Shown piece by piece: positions 8,338-17,021 of a stretch of DNA of 43,985 nt. Origin of the DNA: UBA3064 sp016868095. Its GTDB lineage: Bacteria > Pseudomonadota > Gammaproteobacteria > Burkholderiales > Burkholderiaceae_E. Positions within the stretch are counted from its first letter, which is position 1; each line of letters opens with the position of its first letter. The position numbers and the translations under genes were made by a program. The notes under the pieces were generated by a model. The model made no database searches. It was not told where the DNA came from and saw only the letters and a program-made list of their open reading frames with translations. The stretch spans positions 1 to 43,985 of the forward strand of contig JBEDEM010000009.1 of the NCBI GenBank assembly GCA_041175665.1, given 5' to 3'.

Positions 8338-10161
8338 TTAGCGGCCGCGCATGAGCCAGCGATCAAGCTGATCCATACCGATGTTGATCCACGTGGGTCT
8401 GCCATGATTGCAGCGGTCCGAACCCGGGGTTTGCTCCATGAGGCGCAAGAGGGCATTCATTTCGCTCAAGCTGAGCTGACGATTTGCTCGCACTGAGGCA
8501 TGGCAGGCCCAACGCGCAAGCAGGGCATCCCGGGCGCTACCAAGCACCAAATCGGCAGAGCCTGCCTGCAAGGCCTGCAAAACATCATGAACCACTGCTG
8601 CGAGATCGCCTCTGGCAAGCAAACTTGGCACCGAACGTAAAACCAGTGCTTGCGGCCCCCCAGGCTCAAGATCAAGTCCTAGCTGTAGCAAAAGCGCCCT
8701 GGCTTGTTCAACCATCGCGACATCGCTTTCTTGAGCGCGAACCCGAAGCGGAACCAGCAGTTGCTGGACCTGTAAGGATTGGCCGTTGTAGGCTTGCTTA
8801 AGCTGCTCATAGGTGATGCGCTCGTGTGCCGCATGCATGTCGACAATGACAAGACCCGACTTGTTTTGTGCAAGCAGATAAACCCCGTGCAATTGCGCCA
8901 GTGCCACGCCTAAGATGGGTAACTCCGATGCGTCGTCGGCAGCTTCGGGCAAGGGCTGTTGATGGTTCGTTGGGCTTTGCGCCGGCTCCGTGACGATGTG
9001 GTGATGGCTCGAGGCGCTGGTATCCGAGGGACCCCTCGCTGCGTAAAGCGAAAGCCAGCCCTGCTGGCCCTTACTGCTTATGTTGGAAGCGCTGGCTATG
9101 CGGGGCTCTGGAGCCTGGTCGAGTTGTTTGAACGCGCCTGTACTTGCACCTGATCCCTTGAGCACGTCGGCAAGTTGCAGAGCTATAAAGCGGAAAACAG
9201 CCTGGGGATCTCGAAAGCGAACTTCAAACTTGCTTGGATGAACATTCACATCGACCAGCTCGGGCGAAATGTTCAAAAACACGCACCACGACGCTTGCAA
9301 GTCGTGATGCAACACATCACGATAGGCTTGACGCATCGCCGCTTGCAGCAAACGATCGCGAACAAAACGCCCATTGACGTAGAAATACTGCTTATCGCTT
9401 CGAGATTTAGCACGTTCTGGGTGGCCGAGCAGTCCATAAAGTCGAAGCACAGCGGTATCGCCCGAGTCGAAGGCTAGGAGGCTTTCGGCTTGTTCACTAC
9501 CAACACCCATGCCGGTGCTAACCCGCTGCTGCCAGCTCTGCTGTGGCCATGCCAGCACGACGCGCTGCTCAGACTGCACCCTAAAGCTCACACCAGGATG
9601 CGCAATCGCCACGCGGCGCAACGCCTCGATGGCGTGGCCGGCCTCGGTAGCCGCAGACTTTAGAAACTTGCGTCTTGCTGGTGTTGCTGCATAAAGGTCA
9701 AGTACTTCGACCCGGGTGCCTTGAGCGCCTGCTGCTGGTTCAATGGCACCGGTCGCTGAATCGAGCAGCCAGGCATGTTCTTCGTGAGCGCTTCGCGAGC
9801 GCAGCAAGGTTCTTGCCACTGAGGCGATCGAGGCCAAGGCCTCGCCTCGAAAACCCAGGCTCTGTACCTGCTCGAGCTCTTCCAGATTGCGGATCTTGCT
9901 CGTGGCATGTCGGGTTAATGCAAGCGCTAGCTCCTGCGCTGGGATGCCCATACCGTCGTCGCTCACGACGATACGCTGCATGCCGCCGTCCTCAAGCCTC
10001 AACTCGATGTGTTTGCTGCCTGCGTCAAGTGCGTTTTCAAGCAATTCTTTCACCACCGAAGCCGGCCGCTCGATAACCTCGCCTGCAGCGATTTGGCTTA
10101 TCAGCACATCGGGCAAAAGTAAGATCGATCGCCGAGCGGCTTCAGACGCTTGTTCGCTCAT
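8338..10161 (-). CDS. mutL: DNA mismatch repair protein MutL
   Basis: MutL links mismatch recognition by MutS to strand removal. From ATG 10161 the product has 607 residues. The N-terminal GHKL ATPase shows IAAGEVIERPASVVKELLENALDAG, SDDGMGI and GFRGEALASI in the first 110 residues. The C-terminal domain has VDMHAAHERITYEQL, which matches the DQHA-x2-E-x4-E endonuclease motif apart from Met for Gln. The protein is therefore probably an active nicking MutL, unlike that of E. coli. The frame extends upstream to 10221, but those 20 residues look non-native. DedA diverges across 98 bases. Confidence 0.95.
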   Translation of the reverse strand: MSEQASEAARRSILLLPDVLISQIAAGEVIERPASVVKELLENALDAGSKHIELRLEDGGMQRIVVSDDGMGIPAQELALALTRHATSKIRNLEELEQVQSLGFRGEALASIASVARTLLRSRSAHEEHAWLLDSATGAIEPAAGAQGTRVEVLDLYAATPARRKFLKSAATEAGHAIEALRRVAIAHPGVSFRVQSEQRVVLAWPQQSWQQRVSTGMGVGSEQAESLLAFDSGDTAVLRLYGLLGHPERAKSRSDKQYFYVNGRFVRDRLLQAAMRQAYRDVLHHDLQASWCVFLNISPELVDVNVHPSKFEVRFRDPQAVFRFIALQLADVLKGSGASTGAFKQLDQAPEPRIASASNISSKGQQGWLSLYAARGPSDTSASSHHHIVTEPAQSPTNHQQPLPEAADDASELPILGVALAQLHGVYLLAQNKSGLVIVDMHAAHERITYEQLKQAYNGQSLQVQQLLVPLRVRAQESDVAMVEQARALLLQLGLDLEPGGPQALVLRSVPSLLARGDLAAVVHDVLQALQAGSADLVLGSARDALLARWACHASVRANRQLSLSEMNALLRLMEQTPGSDRCNHGRPTWINIGMDQLDRWLMRGR

Positions 10162-10259
10162 GCTCAAGTTTTCGTTGGGTGATCCGACGGGGTGGGTGGT
10201 TTCATAGCCCAATGCTAGCAAGCCGCGGGGGCATTAAGGATCGCTTATCATCGCCGCCC

Positions 10260-10910
10260 ATGGATCTAAGCGGGATTGTCGATGTCTTGTTGCATCTGGA
10301 TAAGCACCTGGCCGCCCTGGCGCAGGCTTGGGGTCCATGGATTTACGCAGCGCTATTTGCGGTGATTTTTGTTGAGACGGGTTTGGTCGTCATGCCTTTC
10401 CTGCCCGGTGATTCACTGCTTTTTGTAGCCGGGGCGATTGCAGGCCTCGGTGGGTTGGATCTTTTCACGCTTTGCTGCCTGCTCAGCGTGGCAGCGATTC
10501 TTGGTGACTTTGTGAATTACTCGGTCGGCCGACGGGTGGGGGCTAAGGTTTTTGCTTGGGAAGACTCACGCTGGTTTCATAAGCAATCATTTGAGCGCAC
10601 CCAGGCCTTCTACGACCGCTACGGGGCAGTCACCATCATCGTGGGTCGTTTCTTGCCCTTTGTACGGACTTTTGCCCCCTTTGTTGCAGGTGTGGCCGAG
10701 ATGAATCGCAAACGATTTGTTATTTACAACATTGTTGGCGCGCTCATCTGGGTGGTCGGACTTTGCTCGCTGGGCTATGCGGTCGGCAATACCAGCTGGG
10801 TTCAGGCCAATTTTTCCTTGGTGACCTTGCTGCTGATCGTGGTGCCAGGCATGCCGGCAATTATCGAGGTCTTGCGCCAGTGGCTGCGTTCGCGACGAGG
10901 TACTGCTTAA
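10260..10910 (+). CDS. DedA family inner-membrane protein
   Basis: This 216-residue polytopic membrane protein belongs to the DedA/SNARE-associated family. The conserved blocks are FVETGLVVMPFLPGDSLLFVAG, the GDFVNYSVGRRVG segment, and GRFLPFVRTFAPFVAGVAEM, which contains the family's conserved arginines. Known members act as lipid scramblases or transporters, including undecaprenyl-phosphate recycling. I start at ATG 10260 because the upstream frame to 10179 is not family-like and runs toward mutL. The last 50 bases overlap the 3' end of amiC on the other strand. Confidence 0.92.
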   Translation: MDLSGIVDVLLHLDKHLAALAQAWGPWIYAALFAVIFVETGLVVMPFLPGDSLLFVAGAIAGLGGLDLFTLCCLLSVAAILGDFVNYSVGRRVGAKVFAWEDSRWFHKQSFERTQAFYDRYGAVTIIVGRFLPFVRTFAPFVAGVAEMNRKRFVIYNIVGALIWVVGLCSLGYAVGNTSWVQANFSLVTLLLIVVPGMPAIIEVLRQWLRSRRGTA

Positions 10911-12189
10911 TGCCCTTGTGCAAGGCGTCAGCGAGCTGATCGCGGTAGTTTGCGTCAGCAAGCCGTTGCTCCTCTTCCGGGTTTGATATAAAAGCTGTTT
11001 CGACCAAGACTGAGGGCACATCCGGGGAGCGCAAGACCGCAAATCCCGCTCGCTCAACCTTGGGTTTGTGCAAACGCCCGATTCGTCTAAGTTCGCCGAG
11101 TAGAAGGCCTGCGAGCTCAGATGATTCGCGGATCTGGGTGCGGGTACTCAGTTCGAGCAAGATGCGGGTTGCGTCCTTATCGCGCCGACGCAAATCAACC
11201 CCGCCAAGTTCATCGGCAGCGTTTTCCTTTTGAGCAAGATAGCGTGCGCTTGCGCTGCTGGCTGCGCCTTCGGATAAGACAAAAGCCGATGCTCCTCTTG
11301 CCCTGGCTTCGGTGAAGGCATCGGCGTGAACCGAAAGCATCACATCGGCCTTCAAGGCGCGTGCTTTGCGCACGCGCTGACCGAGGGGTACAAAATAGTC
11401 CGACTCGCGGATTAAGGCTGGCCGAAGCCCTTCATCTCCCGCGAGTCGCTCGGCTAATTTGCGCGCTACATCAAGCACAACATCTTTTTCTTTTAGGCCT
11501 GTCGGACCGACGGCGCCCGGGTCTTCACCACCATGGCCCGCGTCAATCGCAATAATCCGACCGGTCAGATTTGTGGTTGATGCAGTCGATGGTTTTTCTG
11601 AGGGTGTGGCAGTTTTAGCCTCGCGCTTGGCCAAATCCTCAATCAGCTGTTCGAGCCCGGGTTCATCCGATTTCGCTGCAAAACGCCGATTCAACAAGGC
11701 CTGCAAGGCGTCGGGCTCGCGATCCGGGTGCAAATCAATCATCCATCGTCGTTGATAAGGGCCAACAGGCAGCGACTCGAAAATCTCAACGCGGACGGCT
11801 TGTCTAAGATCAAAAACCAAGCGGACGATCCTGGGTTGAAATTGACCAACCCGCAGCTGTGCGATCCAAGGGTCATCAGCTGGAATAATCGAGGGCAATT
11901 GACGCAGTGCGGCGTCGACCTGTAGGTCTTGCAAGTCGATCACTAAGCGTAGAGGATGCTCAAGTAACTGATGCTGAACCACCAAACGCTGTTCGAGTTC
12001 GAGGGTCACCCGCGTGTAGGCCTGAGAAGGCCAGACGCGAACGCCCAAAAGACCTGCAGCATGGGCCAAACTGACCGTCCAGGCCAAGGCTTCGATACCA
12101 AGTAAACCAAGGCCCTTGATGAAAAGCTCACGCCGACCAAGCCTTGTCGTCGTATGGCTTAAGGGCAGATCGATCAGGTGCTTGCGCAT
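10861..12189 (-). CDS. amiC: N-acetylmuramoyl-L-alanine amidase, AMIN plus Amidase_3
   Basis: This 442-residue periplasmic cell-wall hydrolase cleaves the bond between N-acetylmuramate and the peptide stem during daughter-cell separation. Residues 1-45 look like a Tat signal: GRRELFIKG with Arg19-Arg20, a hydrophobic stretch, and a possible AHA cut site near 44. An AMIN domain follows (about 47-150), then a Lys/Glu/Thr-rich linker and an Amidase_3 domain from about 211. Zinc and catalytic residues are visible: His219 in DAGHGGEDPGA, Glu234, His288 in SVHADA and Glu397 in VETAFISN. It follows tsaE after 14 bases. Its 3' end overlaps dedA antisense by 50 bases. Confidence 0.95.
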   Translation of the reverse strand: MRKHLIDLPLSHTTTRLGRRELFIKGLGLLGIEALAWTVSLAHAAGLLGVRVWPSQAYTRVTLELEQRLVVQHQLLEHPLRLVIDLQDLQVDAALRQLPSIIPADDPWIAQLRVGQFQPRIVRLVFDLRQAVRVEIFESLPVGPYQRRWMIDLHPDREPDALQALLNRRFAAKSDEPGLEQLIEDLAKREAKTATPSEKPSTASTTNLTGRIIAIDAGHGGEDPGAVGPTGLKEKDVVLDVARKLAERLAGDEGLRPALIRESDYFVPLGQRVRKARALKADVMLSVHADAFTEARARGASAFVLSEGAASSASARYLAQKENAADELGGVDLRRRDKDATRILLELSTRTQIRESSELAGLLLGELRRIGRLHKPKVERAGFAVLRSPDVPSVLVETAFISNPEEEQRLADANYRDQLADALHKGIKQYLVANAATGARPR

Positions 12190-12203
12190 GGCAGGAGGAG
12201 AGA

Positions 12204-12833
12204 TCAGCGCTTTGGGGGGTCTAAAGGCTTGGCTTGCAAGCCGAGCTTGAGGGCTTGAAAAGCCGAAAAGTCAGCGCTTGCCGTCACGGTGACATGCCTT
12301 GGGCCGAGCTCGGCTTGAAGCTCTTCGTCTTGGCAGCTGTCGGCTTCGCGATAGCCTTCTTCACCCCCCCAGGACCAATGAATCCGGATATCAGCGTCAG
12401 GCAGGCTTGCCTTCTCGGGCCATTCAACCAGCAGCAATGCGCAAGGCTCATCGAAATGGTCTTCAAGTCCTGCACCGAGCCAATCGCCAGGGGTGTTGAG
12501 TCGATAAAAGTCAAAGTGATAGACATCAAAAGAAAGACTTGGCTCATTGCGCATCTCTCGATAGGCTGAACCGAGCAGGTCGGGATGCTGATCATCCATG
12601 ACTAGGCTGTAACTATGCATGATGGCAAAACTCGGACTCTTAACACGCTCATTAAGTCCGAGCGCACGAAGCAGATGGCGTACAAAGCTTGTTTTACCAA
12701 CGCCCAAATCACCATGCAAATAAACTTTCCAGGAAGAAGGCTTCTCAAGCATCGAGGCCTTGTAAATTTTGGCTAAGTCTTGAGCCAGCAAGGCACAATC
12801 GTCCTCTTTGTGAAGAACACGTTTGCAAACCAT
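12204..12833 (-). CDS. tsaE: tRNA threonylcarbamoyladenosine synthesis ATPase TsaE
   Basis: TsaE is the ATPase that supports TsaB-TsaD in making t6A37 on ANN-decoding tRNAs. From ATG 12833 the product has 209 residues with Walker A GDLGVGKT at 41-48, then SFVRHLLRALG, SPSFAIMHSY, the HFDFYRL block and LLLVEWPE. It is longer than E. coli TsaE because of an insertion around the YREMRNEP segment and an extended C-terminus. The frame continues upstream to 12935 but then lies wholly antisense to queG. The chosen start shares bases with the queG ATG. The amiC gene follows. Confidence 0.92.
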   Translation of the reverse strand: MVCKRVLHKEDDCALLAQDLAKIYKASMLEKPSSWKVYLHGDLGVGKTSFVRHLLRALGLNERVKSPSFAIMHSYSLVMDDQHPDLLGSAYREMRNEPSLSFDVYHFDFYRLNTPGDWLGAGLEDHFDEPCALLLVEWPEKASLPDADIRIHWSWGGEEGYREADSCQDEELQAELGPRHVTVTASADFSAFQALKLGLQAKPLDPPKR

Positions 12834-12836
12834 GCA
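12823..12836. other. overlapping divergent start codons, 14-base sequence shared with 14896-14909
   Basis: TTGCAAACCATGCA spans the two start codons of tsaE (minus, 12833-12831) and queG (plus, 12832-12834), which interlock in CATG. The identical 14 bases recur at the start of the AEC permease and xerD. Start choices are inferred, so the functional reading is tentative. Confidence 0.55.
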
Positions 12837-13974
12837 ATTACCCGCGCTTGCTTCAGACAAGGCCAACCCCAATCGCCATGACTGGGCAGCTTGGATGCGC
12901 GCCCAAGGTTTTGAGCACTGGGGGGTGACTGACATCGATTTGCATGACGCCGAAGAAGGCTTGCTGCAATGGCTTGGGGCCGGTTTTCATGGCGAGATGG
13001 ATTATATGGCGCGCCATGGTTTAAAGCGGGCCCGTCCTGCCGCGTTGGTTCCCGGCACAGTGTCTGTGCTTATGGTTGCGCTGAGCTATCGGCCGCGAGC
13101 CAGTGCTTGGGTGGACCAAGCATGGGGCGAACTTGAGCGCAACAGCCAGGCTAATGTTTCTTTGTACGCGCGGGGGCGCGACTATCACAAGCTGCTGCGA
13201 TCGCGTTTGCAAGCACTTGGTCAATCCTTAAAGCAGCATTTGCCAGGTCTTGAATTTCGAGCCTTTTGTGACTCGGCCCCCGTGATGGAAGTCGAGTTGG
13301 CGCATCGGGCCAAGCTCGGCTGGCGAGGTAAAAATACCTTATTACTCAATCGCCAGTCGGGTTCGATGTTTTTTCTCGGATCGCTATTTCTCAATAGGGC
13401 GATCGAACAGCTTCCGATGGCACTGGCAGGGGAGATCGAAGCGCATCAAGCCGATCCGTCAAGTGATCGCTGTGGAAGCTGTAGCGCTTGCCTTGATGTC
13501 TGCCCGACCAAGGCGATTGTTGCACCTTATCGCCTGGATGCCCGGCGCTGCATCTCTTATCTGACGATCGAACATCCAGGCCCTATCCCCGTGGCGTTTA
13601 GGGCTGCTATGGGCAATAGGATTTATGGTTGCGATGACTGTCAGCTCATTTGTCCTTGGAACAAGTTCGCTGTTGCTACCCCTGTTGAGGACTTCAAGAC
13701 CCGACCCGCTTTCTTAAACTTATCGCTCACTGAGGCATTAAGCTGGAGCGAGGAGCGCTTTTTGCAAAACACCGAGGGCATGGCCATCCGTCGCATCGGC
13801 CATTGGCGATGGCAGCGCAATGTGGTGGTTGCACTCGGTAATTTGCTTGCCAGTGGCTCAGCTCAAGAGCCACTTGAGGATGGCAAGCTGCACGCACGCC
13901 AAGCGCTTATTGCCTTGAGGTCACAGGCCGATCCTGTGCTTGCAGAGCATATCGATTGGGCGCTGAATCGTTAA
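12832..13974 (+). CDS. queG: epoxyqueuosine reductase
   Basis: QueG reduces epoxyqueuosine to queuosine at the tRNA wobble base, using cobalamin and two [4Fe-4S] clusters. From ATG 12832 the product has 380 residues. Two cluster motifs are clear: CGSCSACLDVCP with Cys214, 217, 220 and 224, and CDDCQLICPW with Cys267, 270 and 274. The upstream ARGRDYHKLLRSRL, FCDSAPVMEVELA and WRGKNTLLL blocks are family-typical. A TTG at 12823 is an alternative start. The TAA stop interlocks with the stop codon of the convergent AEC permease in a shared TTAA. Confidence 0.95.
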   Translation: MQLPALASDKANPNRHDWAAWMRAQGFEHWGVTDIDLHDAEEGLLQWLGAGFHGEMDYMARHGLKRARPAALVPGTVSVLMVALSYRPRASAWVDQAWGELERNSQANVSLYARGRDYHKLLRSRLQALGQSLKQHLPGLEFRAFCDSAPVMEVELAHRAKLGWRGKNTLLLNRQSGSMFFLGSLFLNRAIEQLPMALAGEIEAHQADPSSDRCGSCSACLDVCPTKAIVAPYRLDARRCISYLTIEHPGPIPVAFRAAMGNRIYGCDDCQLICPWNKFAVATPVEDFKTRPAFLNLSLTEALSWSEERFLQNTEGMAIRRIGHWRWQRNVVVALGNLLASGSAQEPLEDGKLHARQALIALRSQADPVLAEHIDWALNR

Positions 13975-14906
13975 CGCGCAAGCTGAATCCAAAAGGGTAG
14001 TGTTAGGGTCGAGACGAGCAGCGACAGCGTGATTAACTGGGCTACATAAACGCCGTCACCGCCCATACGCGATGCCAAAACATAAGAGGCGGGCGACGTT
14101 GGCAGGGCACAAAACATCACAACAAGTAAACCTGCCGTGCCGCCAAGCCCAAGCGCGTCGCACACCAATAAGGCGATTGCTGGCATCGCAATAAGTTTGA
14201 TCGTGGTGAAGCAAAGCGCAAGCCATCGATCACCAACCAAGAGCCCTTGTTCAGACCGCGGCCAACGTAAGGCAGCGCCCACGCATAGCAGGCCAAGCGG
14301 TAATGCGGCCTGCCCGAGCCTGCCAAGGCTGGCTTGAATTAAGCCGGGTAATGGCATCTCGATGAATCGCCAGGCCAAACCACCTAAGGTGGCAATAATC
14401 AAGGGATTGCCTGCCAGTTCGCGCCAAAGATTCTGTTTGCCTTGTCTTGCCATCGGGTAGACCGCCGCAACATTGAAACAGGGAATCAACACCGAAATCA
14501 TGATCGAAAAGAGCGCCAGGCCCTCGGCGCCGCCTAAACGCTCGGCCATGGCCAGACCAAGATAAGAATTAAAGCGAAAGGCGGTTTGGACCCCGCTTGC
14601 GAAGCGTTGTGGCTGAGTTTGAGGTATCCAACGACAGGCCATACCCATGGCAATTGCGCATGCAGCACTTGTGCCGGCTGCGAGCATCATTGGGGCGGCC
14701 GATGCAATGCTTCCTGGAGCCTTCACGATGGACAAAAACAAGAGGCAGGGAAACAGCAAGAAATAATTAAGTTTTTCAAGCATCACCCAGCCCTGCTCGG
14801 GCCAAGCTAAGCCTCGACGCAGCGCAAGGCCAGCGAGCATCAGTGCAAATTCAGGGCCGAGGAGCTCAAGCACAGCGCTGCGATCTGTGGGAGCATTGCA
14901 AACCAT
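13971..14906 (-). CDS. AEC family permease (auxin efflux carrier-type)
   Basis: This 311-residue membrane protein is of the AEC family (PF03547). It has about ten hydrophobic segments in the usual 5+5 arrangement, with FRFNSYLGLAMAERLGG near the middle and FCALPTSPASYVLASRMGGD near the end, both family-typical. Bacterial relatives carry small carboxylates such as malate or malonate; the substrate here is unknown. The start at ATG 14906 interlocks with the proposed xerD start. A GTG at 14873 could be used instead. The stop codon overlaps that of queG. Confidence 0.87.
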   Translation of the reverse strand: MVCNAPTDRSAVLELLGPEFALMLAGLALRRGLAWPEQGWVMLEKLNYFLLFPCLLFLSIVKAPGSIASAAPMMLAAGTSAACAIAMGMACRWIPQTQPQRFASGVQTAFRFNSYLGLAMAERLGGAEGLALFSIMISVLIPCFNVAAVYPMARQGKQNLWRELAGNPLIIATLGGLAWRFIEMPLPGLIQASLGRLGQAALPLGLLCVGAALRWPRSEQGLLVGDRWLALCFTTIKLIAMPAIALLVCDALGLGGTAGLLVVMFCALPTSPASYVLASRMGGDGVYVAQLITLSLLVSTLTLPFWIQLAR

Positions 14907-14909
14907 GCA
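14896..14909. other. overlapping divergent start codons, 14-base sequence shared with 12823-12836
   Basis: TTGCAAACCATGCA covers the AEC permease ATG (minus, 14906-14904) and the xerD ATG (plus, 14905-14907). It repeats exactly the sequence across the tsaE/queG starts 2 kb away. A GGGAG lies 11 bases before the xerD ATG, inside the permease gene. Confidence 0.5.
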
Positions 14910-15828
14910 GCTTGCAACAACGACACGTCAGGTTATGCATAAAGACCATGGTTTAGAGGCTTTTTGTGATGCCTTGTGGCTTGAAGACGGATTATCCCCT
15001 GCAACCCGGCTTGCCTATGGCCGCGACCTCAAGGCCTTTGCGCAGTTTTTGAGCGAATCGGGATGTTCCCGCCAGCTCTTGGACGCGCGTGCTGAAGATT
15101 TGCTCGCCTACATCGCTGCTCGGCATCCGCAAAGCAAAGCCAGTTCGGCTAACCGCAGACTTTCCTGCATGCGTCGTTATTACGCCTGGTTGATGCAACG
15201 TGGACTCCGTGAAGACGATCCGAGCGCAGGGATTCGTTCGGCCAAACAAGGGCCCCGTTTTCCTCATACGCTTTCCGAAGAGCAGGTTGAAGCGTTATTA
15301 AAGGCGCCAAACACCGAGGAGACCCTCGGTCTACGCGATAAGGCCATGCTCGAAACCCTTTACGCCAGTGGTCTGAGGGTCAGTGAATTGGTTGGATTGC
15401 GGGTTGCTGAACTATCGCTGCGCGATGCCGTGCTGCGGGTTGTTGGCAAGGGCAATAAACAACGCCTCGTACCCATCGGTGAAGAGGCGCTTTACTGGGT
15501 TGGGCAATGGCTTAGTCAGGGGCGAGGAAGCTTGCTGGGCGCCAAGAGCTCCGATGTCCTCTTTCCGACTGCAAAGGGTGAGGCGATGAGCAGGCAGCGA
15601 TTCTGGGTGTTGATTAAGCAGTACGCGATCGTGGCAGGCATCGAGGCAGCCTTATCGCCACATGGCTTGCGTCATGCTTTTGCCACTCACTTACTCAACC
15701 ATGGTGCAGACTTACGCGTGGTTCAATTGCTGCTTGGCCATGCCGATATCACGACCACCCAAATCTACACTCATGTTGCCCGCGAAAGACTTCGCCAGCT
15801 TCATGCCAAACACCATCCGCGTGCCTGA
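14905..15828 (+). CDS. xerD: site-specific tyrosine recombinase XerD
   Basis: XerD, with XerC and FtsK, resolves chromosome dimers at dif. From ATG 14905 the product has 307 residues. All catalytic residues are present: Arg158 in ASGLRVSEL, Lys182, His253 and Arg256 in HGLRHAFATHLL, His279 in LLGHADI and Tyr288 in TQIYTHV. Their spacing matches E. coli XerD within one residue. The N-terminal SAM-like DNA-binding domain spans about 15-105. Start alternatives are GTG 14887 and ATG 14935. The gene leads a same-strand run ending with the ROK kinase. Confidence 0.95.
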   Translation: MQLATTTRQVMHKDHGLEAFCDALWLEDGLSPATRLAYGRDLKAFAQFLSESGCSRQLLDARAEDLLAYIAARHPQSKASSANRRLSCMRRYYAWLMQRGLREDDPSAGIRSAKQGPRFPHTLSEEQVEALLKAPNTEETLGLRDKAMLETLYASGLRVSELVGLRVAELSLRDAVLRVVGKGNKQRLVPIGEEALYWVGQWLSQGRGSLLGAKSSDVLFPTAKGEAMSRQRFWVLIKQYAIVAGIEAALSPHGLRHAFATHLLNHGADLRVVQLLLGHADITTTQIYTHVARERLRQLHAKHHPRA

Positions 15829-15846
15829 GCAAGGCCTTCGATCAGC

Positions 15847-16341
15847 ATGAGTGCATCCCGACATGTTTCAGAGACGCCTGCCACGCAGTGGTTGCGACGC
15901 CAGAAGCTTGCCTTTAGCGAACATGCTTACGATTATGTCGAGCACGGTGGTACGGCCGAGTCGGCAAGACAATTGCAAGTCGACGAACATCAAGTGGTCA
16001 AAACCCTGGTGATGCAAGACGAGCAAAAAAAGCCCTTAATCATGCTGATGCATGGTGATCGTAAGGTGTCGACCAAGCAATTAGCGAGGCAAATTGGACG
16101 AAAAAGCATTGAGCCTTGCGATGTGGAGGTCGCTCAGCGGCATTCAGGTTATCAAGTCGGTGGCACTTCACCATTCGGTTTGCGCAAAGCCATGCCAGTT
16201 TATGTCGAGGCAAGCATTCTGGATTTACCTAAAATTTATATCAATGGTGGGCGACGCGGTTTTTTGCTCGGCCTATCACCGCAGGTGCTAAGCGAGGTCT
16301 TGCTTGCCAAGCCTGTGCATTGCGCCTTGGTTGATGAGTAA
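15847..16341 (+). CDS. ybaK: Cys-tRNA(Pro)/Cys-tRNA(Cys) deacylase
   Basis: This 164-residue YbaK/EbsC-type editing protein hydrolyses cysteine wrongly attached to tRNA-Pro. The family marks are TPATQWLRRQKLAFSEHAYD at the N-terminus, the VVKTLVM strand containing the key lysine, and GYQVGGTSPFG, followed by the YINGGRRGFLLGLSP block. It starts 18 bases after xerD and precedes plsY by 56 bases, so co-transcription is likely. Confidence 0.93.
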   Translation: MSASRHVSETPATQWLRRQKLAFSEHAYDYVEHGGTAESARQLQVDEHQVVKTLVMQDEQKKPLIMLMHGDRKVSTKQLARQIGRKSIEPCDVEVAQRHSGYQVGGTSPFGLRKAMPVYVEASILDLPKIYINGGRRGFLLGLSPQVLSEVLLAKPVHCALVDE

Positions 16342-16397
16342 ATGAGCCTGCATGCGATGATGAAGCTACTCGCACCCCATAAAAAAGGCTGCACCCC

Positions 16398-17021
16398 TTG
16401 AGCCAAGTCCCAGCAATTCTTGCCCTCATGGCCCTACTTGCCTACTTGATTGGGTCGATTTCTTTTGCAGTCTGGGTGAGTCATTGGATGGGTTTGCCCG
16501 ATCCCCACAGTTATGGATCAGGCAATCCGGGTGCAACCAATGTCTTGCGTACCGGCAATCGTCAAGCAGCGATCTGGACCTTGCTCGGTGATACCGGCAA
16601 AGGTGTTTTGGCGGTCGCGCTCGCGGTGGCTACTGCCAAACTTCACCAACAAGGCATGGCCGGTCTTGCCTTAGTGGGTCTTTCCGCGTTTATCGGGCAC
16701 TTGTTTCCCATATGGCACCGATTCCAGGGCGGCAAAGGCGTGGCGACTGCCGCAGGCGTGCTGTTGATGCTGCACCCATGGATGGGAATGGCCACGGTGT
16801 TGACCTGGCTCATCACAGCGATCGTCTTTCGCTACTCTTCCCTGGCTGCATTGACCGCAGCCTTTGTTGCGCCCGGTTTTGCCTATGTTTTTCATGGCGG
16901 CTTGGACTTGGTTGCGGGTGTGAGCGTGATGAGCATCTTGCTGGTGCTCAGACATCGTCCCAATATCACGAAGCTCCTGCGTGGTGAGGAATCAAAAATT
17001 GGTCAGCGTTCAAAGGCTTAA
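16398..17021 (+). CDS. plsY: glycerol-3-phosphate acyltransferase PlsY
   Basis: PlsY moves an acyl group from acyl-phosphate to glycerol-3-phosphate, the first step of membrane phospholipid synthesis. The 207-residue product has five hydrophobic segments and the three conserved cytoplasmic motifs: YGSGNPGATNVLRTG near residues 38-52, FQGGKGVATAAG near 110, and RHRPNITKLLRGEE near the C-terminus. It starts at a TTG at 16398 with AAGG about ten bases upstream. The stop codon is directly followed by the GTG of the ROK kinase. Confidence 0.95.
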   Translation: MSQVPAILALMALLAYLIGSISFAVWVSHWMGLPDPHSYGSGNPGATNVLRTGNRQAAIWTLLGDTGKGVLAVALAVATAKLHQQGMAGLALVGLSAFIGHLFPIWHRFQGGKGVATAAGVLLMLHPWMGMATVLTWLITAIVFRYSSLAALTAAFVAPGFAYVFHGGLDLVAGVSVMSILLVLRHRPNITKLLRGEESKIGQRSKA

